A stretch of DNA of 52,526 nt from Parcubacteria group bacterium GW2011_GWA2_42_14 (GTDB lineage Bacteria; Patescibacteriota; Minisyncoccia; Sungbacterales; GWA2-42-14). Both the position numbers and the translations under genes were made by a program. This document shows, one piece after another, positions 14,788 through 21,102 of the stretch (position 1 is the first letter of the stretch; each line of letters opens with the position of its first letter). Location: assembly GCA_000998135.1 (NCBI GenBank), contig LCCV01000008.1:1-52526 (forward strand), in the 5' to 3' direction. The notes beneath the pieces are model-generated. The model made no database searches, was not told the origin of the DNA, and was given only the letters and a program-made list of their open reading frames with translations.

Positions 14788-16605
14788 ATGAAGAATCTAT
14801 CAAAAAACTTAATTTACGGCATTTTAATTTTGATGTCCATCGCCCTTTTGGGCTCTTTGATTTCGGAAACCGTTTATCAGCCCAAAGTCATTTCTTTGTC
14901 GGAATTGGTGCAAAAAATCAATGAAGACAAAGTCGCTAAAATCATAGTCCGCGACAACGAACTGGAAATTGAACTGAAAGACGGCGCCAAAGAAAAATCC
15001 CGCAAAGAATCCGAAGCCGGCATTTCGGAGACATTCAAAAATTACGGCCTTGCTTCGGAAAAATTCACAAATTTGATTGAAGTAAAAGAGCCCTCTGGTT
15101 TTATTTTCTGGTTCGGCGTTTTATTGCCGTTTCTGGCGCCCATAATCATTATCGGATTTTTCATCTGGTGGTCGGCCCGCCAATTCCGCCAGGGCTCCAT
15201 GCAGGCCTTTACTTTCGGCCAATCCAAAGCCCGCCTTATCATGCCCAACGACAAAAAAGAGCGCGTTACTTTCAAAGACATTGCCGGAGCAAAAGAAGCC
15301 AAAGAAGAATTGAAAGAAATAGTTGATTTTCTTAAAAGTCCCAAAAAGTTTTTTGAAATCGGCGCTCGCATTCCTCACGGGGTCTTGCTTATGGGCGCTC
15401 CCGGCACAGGAAAAACTCTCTTGGCCAAGGCAGTAGCGGGGGAAGCCGGAGTTCCATTTTTTCAGATTTCGGGTTCCGAGTTCGTGGAAATGTTCGTGGG
15501 TGTGGGCGCTTCCCGCGTTCGCGACCTTTTCAAACACGCCAAAAAATCAGCGCCCGCGATTATTTTTATGGATGAAATTGACGCGGTTGGTCGCCATCGC
15601 GGAACAGGAATCGGCGGAGGGCATGATGAAAGAGAGCAAACCTTAAATCAAATACTGGTGGAAATGGATGGGTTTGAATCAACCGAGTCGGTAATCATGA
15701 TGGCCGCGACCAACAGGCCCGATGTTTTAGACCCGGCGCTTCTTCGCCCGGGCAGATTTGACCGCAGGGTGATTTTAGACCTTCCCGACATCAATGACCG
15801 CGAAGAAATTTTGAAGATTCACGCCAAAAATAAACCATTGGCAAAAGACGTAAATTTGCGTTTAATTGCCGAAAGAACTCCGGGCTTTTCTGGCGCTGAC
15901 CTGTCTAATCTGGTAAACGAAGCCGCGATTTTGGCCGCGCGCGAAAACAGGAAAATCGTTACGGAAATGGATTTAATTACTTCAATTGAAAAAGTGATGC
16001 TCGGGCCCGAAAGAAAAAGCCATATTTTATCTCCCAAAGAAAAAGAGATTTCCGCGTATCACGAAGCCGGGCATGCTTTGGTTGCCGCCAGTCTTATTGG
16101 AATGGACCCGGTTCACAAAATTTCAATTGTTTCCAGGGGGCGCGCCGCCGGATACACTCTGAAACTGCCGTCCGAAGACCGCCATCTTTATTCCCGCACC
16201 CACTTTCTTAATGAGGTTGCTGTATCAATGGGCGGGTATGCCGCGGAAAAAATTGTCTTTAAAGAATTAACAACCGGGGCTTCTGATGATTTGCGTAAGG
16301 CCTCGGATATAGCGCGGGACCTTGTGATGCGTTACGGTATGTCTGAAAAAATCGGGCCGGCGGTTTTTGGAGAACATGGAGAGCTGGTGTTTTTGGGAAA
16401 AGAATTGGGCATGGAAAGAAATTATTCGGAAGAAACGGCGCGTCTGATTGATTCGGAAGTAAAAAAAGTTTTGGACGGCGCTTTTAAAAAAGCAAAAGAA
16501 ATAATCGCTTCGCGCCGTGCGAAACTAGAACAAATCGCCAAACGGCTTATTGAAAAAGAAACGATTGAAAAAGACGAGTTCGCGGCCATGATGGCGGCGG
16601 CATAA
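14788..16605 (+). CDS. ftsH: ATP-dependent zinc metalloprotease FtsH
   Basis: 605 residues with the full FtsH plan. Two N-terminal membrane segments (about 8-28 and 107-130) flank the short extracytoplasmic domain. The AAA+ module has Walker A GAPGTGKT at 203-210, Walker B IIFMDEID, the second region of homology [20 protein letters not shown], and the pore motif in the [15 protein letters not shown] segment. The zinc site HEAGH is at 425-429. FtsH degrades membrane and regulatory proteins from the cytoplasmic face. The start lacks a clear Shine-Dalgarno sequence. Tandem tRNA-like sequences follow 20 bases after the stop. Confidence 0.95.
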   Translation: MKNLSKNLIYGILILMSIALLGSLISETVYQPKVISLSELVQKINEDKVAKIIVRDNELEIELKDGAKEKSRKESEAGISETFKNYGLASEKFTNLIEVKEPSGFIFWFGVLLPFLAPIIIIGFFIWWSARQFRQGSMQAFTFGQSKARLIMPNDKKERVTFKDIAGAKEAKEELKEIVDFLKSPKKFFEIGARIPHGVLLMGAPGTGKTLLAKAVAGEAGVPFFQISGSEFVEMFVGVGASRVRDLFKHAKKSAPAIIFMDEIDAVGRHRGTGIGGGHDEREQTLNQILVEMDGFESTESVIMMAATNRPDVLDPALLRPGRFDRRVILDLPDINDREEILKIHAKNKPLAKDVNLRLIAERTPGFSGADLSNLVNEAAILAARENRKIVTEMDLITSIEKVMLGPERKSHILSPKEKEISAYHEAGHALVAASLIGMDPVHKISIVSRGRAAGYTLKLPSEDRHLYSRTHFLNEVAVSMGGYAAEKIVFKELTTGASDDLRKASDIARDLVMRYGMSEKIGPAVFGEHGELVFLGKELGMERNYSEETARLIDSEVKKVLDGAFKKAKEIIASRRAKLEQIAKRLIEKETIEKDEFAAMMAAA

Positions 16606-16625
16606 ATGAAACTCACGGTATTTGC

Positions 16626-16858
16626 GCGAGCGTAGCTCAATGGTTAGAGCACGGAGCTTATATCTTGGCAAGGAGGGAGAAGCAAAAATGGGAGTGTAGC
16701 TCAATGGTTAGAGCACGGAGCTTATACCTCCGGGGTTCATGGTTCGAGTCCATGCACTCCCATTTTTGTTCCGACCGAGTGAACCAGATATATCATTGAT
16801 ATACCTCCGGGTTGAAAGCAATAACATTGCTTTCAATGGTTCGAATCCAGGCGCTCGC
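16626..16858 (+). tRNA. Split tRNA-Ile(TAT)-like gene interrupted in the anticodon loop
   Basis: The left piece (16626-16662) has acceptor GCGAGCG, TA, D arm GCTC-AATGGTTA-GAGC, and CGGAG-CTTATA. The right piece (from about 16799) has TATAC-CTCCG, a variable region with the perfect hairpin GAAAGCAAT-AAC-ATTGCTTTC, GG-TTCGAAT-CC, and acceptor CGCTCGC. Acceptor and anticodon stems pair fully across about 137 bases that contain a complete tRNA-Ile. The T stem outer two pairs fail (AATGG/CCAGG). The flanks TATATCTTGG and CCAGATATA are also complementary. Either an intron-bearing tRNA hosting another tRNA, or a broken duplicate. No CCA is encoded. Confidence 0.45.
16690..16762 (+). tRNA. tRNA-Ile (anticodon TAT)
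   Basis: A canonical 73-nt cloverleaf: acceptor GGGAGTG/CACTCCC, D arm GCTC/GAGC, anticodon stem CGGAG/CTCCG with loop CTTATAC (anticodon TAT, reads AUA), variable loop GGGTT, T arm CATGG-TTCGAGT-CCATG, discriminator A. No CCA encoded. Its first half from TAGCTC to CTTATA is identical to that of the split gene that surrounds it. Confidence 0.88.
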
Positions 16859-16913
16859 CCAATATCAAACTTTCCGATTTTGGTGCGTTTACTGTTATGA
16901 AAAAAATGTTCAG

Positions 16914-17126
16914 GTGCATATTTATAAAGGCGACAAATATTTCGTAGCGGAATGTATTGATTTGCCTGTGGTTACTCAAGGAAAAACGCTTGACGAGCTT
17001 GCGGAGAACCTAAAGGAAGCAATTGCGCTTCAACTACAAGATGAAAATCCAGCTGATTTTGATCTGGTGGAAAAACCATCGGTTCTTGCAAGTTTTGAAG
17101 TTGAGCCTGCGTATGCCAAAACTTAA
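16914..17126 (+). CDS. hicB: HicB-like antitoxin, orphan
   Basis: About 70 residues from a GTG at 16914. An upstream TTG/ATG frame reads through the tRNA and is not credible. The fold VHIYKGDKYFVAECIDLPVVTQGKTLDELAENLKEAI is the partial RNase-H-like HicB domain. HicB normally neutralises the mRNA interferase HicA and represses the operon. Here the hicA frame that overlaps its end stops after nine codons, so this is an antitoxin without a toxin. The exact start is uncertain; no strong ribosome-binding site was seen. Confidence 0.7.
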   Translation: MHIYKGDKYFVAECIDLPVVTQGKTLDELAENLKEAIALQLQDENPADFDLVEKPSVLASFEVEPAYAKT

Positions 17127-17142
17127 AATCCTCTCAGGTTAA
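17113..17142 (+). pseudogene. hicA: hicA remnant (first nine codons)
   Basis: An ATG overlapping the hicB stop begins the frame MPKLKILSG and then meets TAA. MPKL-x-x-(L/V)SG is the usual start of HicA, normally followed by KEV-x-KALEK. After the stop the sequence is non-coding and contains a GAGCATGCTGAACC repeat fragment, so hicA looks cut off at a junction. Confidence 0.55.
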
Positions 17143-17258
17143 TCCCTGTGGTGAGCATGCTGAACCATACAAATTACGAATACTATTAGTCATTCGCAAT
17201 TCGCCAGATTCGCATTAAATTCGCATCGCATTGGCATCATTGTCGGCGCAAACCGATT

Positions 17259-17284
17259 GTAACTTTTTCAACCAATATATCGTC
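17259..17284 (+). promoter_or_regulatory. ECF-type promoter upstream of the sigma factor
   Basis: GTAAC (17259-17263), 17 bases, CGTC (17281-17284). The AAC and CGTC cores with this spacing are the standard ECF-sigma promoter pattern, and the start codon of the sigma gene follows 29 bases later. This suggests autoregulation. Confidence 0.55.
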
Positions 17285-17312
17285 TTTATTAATATAAACC
17301 CTATTAAAATCC

Positions 17313-17894
17313 ATGCCCGATGACACTCAAAATCAAGATACAGAAAATACCCATGACGAGATAATTTTAGACGGTTCCCAAAAAGACCCCCGACTTTTTG
17401 AAATAATAGTCCAAAAATACCAAGCCCCGTTTTTAAGGACAGCCAAGAGAATCGTGCATCAAAGAGAAGATGCCGAAGATATAGTGCAGGAAGCTTTCTT
17501 AAAGATTTACTCCAAGGCCAAACTATTCAAAAAAAGGGAGGGGGCTTCGTTTAAAAGCTGGGCCTACGCCGTTTTGGTCAATACCGCCATTTCCCACATC
17601 AGAAAATACAAGCGCTCGCACTCCAAAGATATGTCATGGGACCCGGTCCTTGATTCGGTCTTGCCCGACCCTGCCGGTTTCGGAGAAACGGAAAAACTGG
17701 AGATACAGTCGGTCTTGGCAGGAGTTTTAAAAGAGCTTCCGCCTGAATTAAAAACAGTGCTTGAAATGAGATATTTTTCGGACGACACTTATCAAACCAT
17801 AGCCGCCAAAACAGGATTATCCTTGGAAAACGTAAAAATTCGCCTGCATAGGGCCAAAAAAATGGCAAGAGAGGTAATTAGTAACTTTATATAA
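17313..17894 (+). CDS. ECF RNA polymerase sigma factor (sigma-70 family)
   Basis: 193 residues. Region 2 spans about 25-95 (FEIIVQKYQAPFLRTAKRIVHQREDAEDIVQEAFLKIY, then FKSWAYAVLVNTAISHIRKYKR) and region 4 spans about 135-190 (VLKELPPELKTVLEMRYFSDDTYQTIAAKTGLSLENVKIRLHRAKK). Regions 1 and 3 are absent, which defines the ECF group. It directs RNA polymerase to stress-type promoters. An ECF-like promoter lies upstream. The next gene, 15 bases downstream, is a small membrane protein that may be its anti-sigma partner. Confidence 0.9.
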   Translation: MPDDTQNQDTENTHDEIILDGSQKDPRLFEIIVQKYQAPFLRTAKRIVHQREDAEDIVQEAFLKIYSKAKLFKKREGASFKSWAYAVLVNTAISHIRKYKRSHSKDMSWDPVLDSVLPDPAGFGETEKLEIQSVLAGVLKELPPELKTVLEMRYFSDDTYQTIAAKTGLSLENVKIRLHRAKKMAREVISNFI

Positions 17895-17909
17895 AGTGAA
17901 TTAAGAACA

Positions 17910-18281
17910 ATGAATACTTCAACACAAAATAATATTATGTCGAAACTGGAAGATGATTTGCTGAGAAAACGTATAATGAAGAAAGTCTATATGCGCTGGC
18001 TTTTGTTTAAAAAGCTCCCGCAAGTGTTGGGAGAAATCGGAATTATTACCTTTCTCGTGATTTTTGCGCAATCCAGAGTTTCTTTCGCGGCGATTTTAAA
18101 AAACGCTTATTCTGCCGGCATTTCCGACCCGTTGGGGATTATCAATTTTTCTTTTAATGCGCTTTCTCACACTACCCCATCGATCAAAATGTTTTCAGCG
18201 CTTCTTATCGTCATTTCAGTAATGATTATCCGCGATATTCGGGCAACTCGGAAATACAATCCACTTTCCGCTGCAGAATAA
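17910..18281 (+). CDS. Small membrane protein, candidate anti-sigma factor
   Basis: 123 residues. A charged N-terminal helix (KLEDDLLRKRIMKKVYMRWLLFKKLP) is followed by a membrane segment (VLGEIGIITFLVIFAQ), a loop, and a second membrane segment (MFSALLIVISVMIIRDI). A cytoplasmic helix plus membrane segments and close coupling to an ECF sigma gene is the layout of many anti-sigma factors, but no anti-sigma domain or zinc motif is visible. Confidence 0.65.
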   Translation: MNTSTQNNIMSKLEDDLLRKRIMKKVYMRWLLFKKLPQVLGEIGIITFLVIFAQSRVSFAAILKNAYSAGISDPLGIINFSFNALSHTTPSIKMFSALLIVISVMIIRDIRATRKYNPLSAAE

Positions 18282-18282
18282 G

Positions 18283-18393
18283 CCCCGTTAGAGATTTAAG
18301 GCAGTCTCTCTTTATCCAATAGCGCAAGGCGTAAGCCGCTTTCGCTTTACGTCCTATTTTAAATCTCTGTCTAATTTCGAACCTCTAACGGGG
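18283..18393 (+). ncRNA. Highly structured element downstream of the sigma operon
   Basis: Outer stem CCCCGTTAGAG / CTCTAACGGGG, next stem AGAGATTTAA / TTAAATCTCT, and an inner hairpin AATAG...CGTAA / TTACG...CTATT. Three nested stems over 111 bases and no T-tract. Could be a 3' UTR RNA, an mRNA-stabilising structure or a palindromic mobile element. Confidence 0.4.
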
Positions 18394-18480
18394 TAAATGT
18401 AACCAAATAAAACTCATAGACGTAACAAATATAGAGAGGCTACTCCTCACCAAAGGTCGTTTCTCAAATATAAATTTTAA

Positions 18481-18521
18481 AACAAAAACGCCCCGAGTTT
18501 ATCAAGGGGCTGTTTTTGTTT
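18481..18521 (+). terminator. Terminator
   Basis: AACAAAAACGCCCC-gagtttatcaa-GGGGCTGTTTTTGTT; the A/T-rich outer stem extends the CCCC/GGGG core. A near copy follows the next operon at 19044. Confidence 0.75.
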
Positions 18522-18556
18522 GCATATTTTATTTAAAAATGTTATCGTTAAAACAT

Positions 18557-18751
18557 ATGACAACGCTTACTATTTTACAAAAACCAAATTCAAGGAAAAT
18601 TAGGGTTGATATTGACCTTGACCAATGGGAAAAATTGGCAGATGTATTCGGGTTTTATCAGCCATCTTTCCTTAAAACACTTAAACAATCACTTAAAGAA
18701 TCCGGAAATGGAAAGGTGCGGAAAATAGGGTCCCTTAAAGAACTGGGGTAA
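18557..18751 (+). CDS. Antitoxin of a RelE-type pair
   Basis: 64 residues from the ATG at 18557; an upstream TTG/ATG is possible. MTTLTILQKPNSRKIRVDIDLDQWEKLADVFGFYQPSFLKTLKQSLKES has a strand-helix-helix start and a basic end (GKVRKIGSLKELG). Not a recognised antitoxin family, but it sits 4 bases before a RelE-superfamily toxin gene, the usual arrangement. Confidence 0.7.
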   Translation: MTTLTILQKPNSRKIRVDIDLDQWEKLADVFGFYQPSFLKTLKQSLKESGNGKVRKIGSLKELG

Positions 18752-18755
18752 TTTT

Positions 18756-19019
18756 ATGATTGAAATATCTGTTACGAAAACATTTGTGCGGCTTTATCGC
18801 AAACTTACGGTTGCCATTCGGGAAAAAGCCGACGCCAAAACAAAAATTTTTCGCAAAAATCCATTCTATCCGTCTCTCCGCACCAAAAAATTAGAGCCGC
18901 ACCACGAAGAAGTATGGAGTTTCTGGATTAATAAGGATTATCGCATTAAATTCCGTTTCGTTGATTCTCAAAAAGTTCACTTCTTATTTATCGGCAACCG
19001 CAAAGATATCTATTCTTAA
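18756..19019 (+). CDS. RelE/YafQ-superfamily toxin
   Basis: 87 residues with VTKTFVRLYRKLTVAIREKADAKTKIFRKNPFYPSLRTKKLEPHHEEVWSFWINKDYRIKFRF. The NPFYPSLRTKKL and W-S-F-W-I-x-x-D-Y-R-I elements are shared with the toxin encoded at 51995, so the two are close relatives. The family cuts mRNA in the ribosome. Second gene of the operon, followed by a terminator. Confidence 0.82.
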   Translation: MIEISVTKTFVRLYRKLTVAIREKADAKTKIFRKNPFYPSLRTKKLEPHHEEVWSFWINKDYRIKFRFVDSQKVHFLFIGNRKDIYS

Positions 19020-19043
19020 ACAGTTCAAAATTTCTAAAACCAG

Positions 19044-19080
19044 CAAAAACCGCCTCGAGTTTATCAAGGGGCTATTTTTG
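19044..19080 (+). terminator. Terminator of the second toxin-antitoxin operon
   Basis: CAAAAACCGCCTCGAGTTTATCAAGGGGCTATTTTTG, a diverged copy of the hairpin at 18481. Confidence 0.6.
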
Positions 19081-19177
19081 AGTTTGACCTTATTTAACAA
19101 AAAATACCGCGCGGTATTTTTTTATTTTTTCAAACCAACGCTATCACTTTATTCTTTCTTAAAGCTTTAAGCATTTT

Positions 19178-19206
19178 TTGACAACCATATTCCAATTTGC
19201 TACCAT
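19178..19206 (+). promoter_or_regulatory. Promoter of the 19248 gene
   Basis: TTGACA (19178-19183), 17 bases, TACCAT (19201-19206). It lies downstream of the TTG at 19197, which rules that codon out as a start and favours the TTG at 19248. Confidence 0.65.
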
Positions 19207-19247
19207 CACCTTACAATTCTTTAAACGCAAAAACACGGGGGGAAAAA

Positions 19248-19535
19248 TTGGAATCCAGACATAAAAGATTAGAAATTACTTTTAGCGAATCGCTCCAGGA
19301 GGGGCCAAGCGGAATAAATCCGGGCGGGGTTGTATTCCCCCCTGAAGTTATTACAGCTTATGATTTGAAAACAAATAAAATTGTTTTACGGGAAGATTTC
19401 ACCGTATGGCAAAATCTTCAAGATAAGGTTTTTCTCTTTGAAAGTCACGCGCCTCATACGCCAAAAATATTGGTGCATGCAAAAAAAATTCTTTCTATAA
19501 GGGAAGTAGGCGGAGCTGTCTTATATACCGCCTAA
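19248..19535 (+). CDS. Hypothetical protein (95 aa, TTG start)
   Basis: The start is set by CACGGGGGGAAAAA before TTG and by the promoter position. The product (LESRHKRLEITFSESLQ..., then VVFPPEVITAYDLKTNKIVLREDFTVWQNL and a C-terminal FESHAPHTPKILVHAKKILSI) is soluble and beta-rich. No family recognised. Monocistronic, closed by a bidirectional terminator. Confidence 0.6.
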   Translation: MESRHKRLEITFSESLQEGPSGINPGGVVFPPEVITAYDLKTNKIVLREDFTVWQNLQDKVFLFESHAPHTPKILVHAKKILSIREVGGAVLYTA

Positions 19536-19544
19536 TCGCGTTGT

Positions 19545-19573
19545 AAAAAAGGCCGAATAAATCGGCTTTTTTC
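19545..19573. terminator. Bidirectional terminator
   Basis: AAAAAAGGCCGA-ataaa-TCGGCTTTTTT. A second weaker hairpin (CCCCG-tttcat-CGGGaccATTTTTTT) lies at about 19603-19632. Confidence 0.75.
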
Positions 19574-19727
19574 ATTTTACTTTTTTCAAAAACCAACAAA
19601 AAAACGCCCCGTTTCATCGGGACCATTTTTTTATTCAAATTTTCCGCCGTCGCCCTTTGGGCTATAGCGTACAAGCAAGTTTTTCTTCCTGTCCTGAGCC
19701 ATGCCAAAAGACGACAGCAAATAAAGT

Positions 19728-20177
19728 TTATCCGAAGATACCTGCGTATGATGCTATTGCGCCCAACACAACACCGAGCACCGCGCCCCACGCAATATCT
19801 TGTACCGCATGCCCGGATAAATCAATCATATAGCCGTCACTTACAATTTTTTTAAAAGTTCCGGAACCGTCGCTCATAAAATACCCATTCAAAACCTCCT
19901 GTCGTTTACGGGCATTCGCGATATCATATAACCATAGCATTGTGATTACCAAACAGAAAGTAAATATTGGAGATAGCCCCAAATTATGCCAAACAAGAAA
20001 TAAACTCGAAGTAAGAATCGCCGCATGGGTGCTTGGTGCTCCTGCTGCCCATACATATGTCCACCATATACCTTTTAATTGAGTTGGTACTCGTTTTTGG
20101 CTAAATCGGACGAGGAATTTAATAGTTTGACTAACTAACCAAACAATAAAAGGAAAAAGTATATAGAAATAATTCAT
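19728..20177 (-). CDS. Divergent PAP2 family (DUF212) membrane protein
   Basis: 149 residues with three or four membrane segments. The family motif GAPSTHAAILTSSLFLVW near residue 46 and the C-terminal GHAVQDIAWGAVLGVVLGAI match DUF212, a divergent branch of the PAP2 phosphatase superfamily. The substrate is probably a lipid phosphate, by family only. It follows the Hsp20 gene by 9 bases and is likely co-transcribed with it. Confidence 0.85.
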   Translation of the reverse strand: MNYFYILFPFIVWLVSQTIKFLVRFSQKRVPTQLKGIWWTYVWAAGAPSTHAAILTSSLFLVWHNLGLSPIFTFCLVITMLWLYDIANARKRQEVLNGYFMSDGSGTFKKIVSDGYMIDLSGHAVQDIAWGAVLGVVLGAIASYAGIFG

Positions 20178-20186
20178 ATGATTAAA

Positions 20187-20882
20187 TCACTCCATCTTTA
20201 CCTTTATCTTCTGTATAATGTGCTTGTTTTTCTTGGGTAATTTTACGGTCAATAAGCCGTTCTTCAATGCCGCTTCGGCTTTTTCCACTTCAATTTCTTC
20301 GGGCAAAATAACGGAGCGGGAAAAAGAGCCCCAATATAATTCCCTGTAATAATAACTGTCGTCTTTTATTTCTTCCTGCTTACGCCTTCGGCCCTTGATG
20401 GTAACCATGTCATTGGTTATGGAAACATCCAAGTCCTCCGGTTTAACTCCGGCCACGGTTGATTGAATCACGATTTTTTCTCCGTCATCATAAATATCAA
20501 CGGTAAGCTGTCCTTCAACTTCAGCCGGCTCTTCGGCCGCGTTTTCCGGCGAAGACAAATTATCTTTCTTTTCAGCCTTGCTTTCGGGCAACTTAACCGA
20601 TGCGGATTCCTGTTCCTTTTCAAACGCCCTTTCTTTAATCTTGTTCGCGGTTTTTGAAAAAAAGGATATCTTAGCGGGAGATTCTTCGGCTTCTTCCGGT
20701 TCCAGGGCCGGTTCTTTAGCTATTTTCTTTTTAGGCAACCGGCCGGGTTCCTGCTTAAAACTTTTCACTTCATTTATTTCCGGCTCATCGCTAATTTCCA
20801 CCGCTTGTTCTTCGGGTTCCGTATCCTCAATTTTTACGCTTCCAGTTAAGCGCTCAAAAAATGAACGTGCATCTTTTGCCAT
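20187..20882 (-). CDS. Hsp20/alpha-crystallin-type small heat-shock protein with long disordered N-terminus
   Basis: 231 residues. The alpha-crystallin domain is at about 125-231 (LTVDIYDDGEKIVIQSTVAGVKPEDLDVSITNDMVTIKGRRR..., then ALKNGLLTVKLPKK). The first 120 residues are acidic, Pro/Lys/Glu-rich and low in complexity, much longer than the usual N-terminal arm. The short C-terminal tail contains I-x-x-x-I/V spacing (IIQKIKV) that may act as the oligomer contact. The family holds unfolding proteins in the cytoplasm. Confidence 0.88.
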   Translation of the reverse strand: MAKDARSFFERLTGSVKIEDTEPEEQAVEISDEPEINEVKSFKQEPGRLPKKKIAKEPALEPEEAEESPAKISFFSKTANKIKERAFEKEQESASVKLPESKAEKKDNLSSPENAAEEPAEVEGQLTVDIYDDGEKIVIQSTVAGVKPEDLDVSITNDMVTIKGRRRKQEEIKDDSYYYRELYWGSFSRSVILPEEIEVEKAEAALKNGLLTVKLPKKNKHIIQKIKVKME

Positions 20883-20978
20883 AATTGTCTATATCGCGAA
20901 TATTCACTAATTTGATCACGAATTTTACAAATATTAATCATAAAACTCGTAGCCATATTCGCGTAAATTATAAAAAAA

Positions 20979-21071
20979 TTAAATCCTAATTATCTTCTCC
21001 CCTTTAACCAGCTCCAAAAGTTTTTCTACGAGCCCCTTGGGGTCGGAATCATAAACAATAATCTCATTCAC
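20979..21071 (-). CDS. Possible 30-codon frame or gene fragment (GTG start)
   Basis: NEIIVYDSDPKGLVEKLLELVKGEKIIRI, then stop. It reads like the end of an alpha/beta protein but is isolated, without a clear ribosome-binding site. Either a very small gene or a remnant. Confidence 0.25.
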   Translation of the reverse strand: MNEIIVYDSDPKGLVEKLLELVKGEKIIRI

Positions 21072-21102
21072 TTAACATTTTGTAATTTCACAGTTCACTC
21101 TC

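Noticed and set aside
16626-16858. Group I intron in the outer tRNA
   Set aside because: The interval is about 137 bases, too short for a group I core, and is mostly occupied by another tRNA; no conserved P7 or terminal G was recognised.
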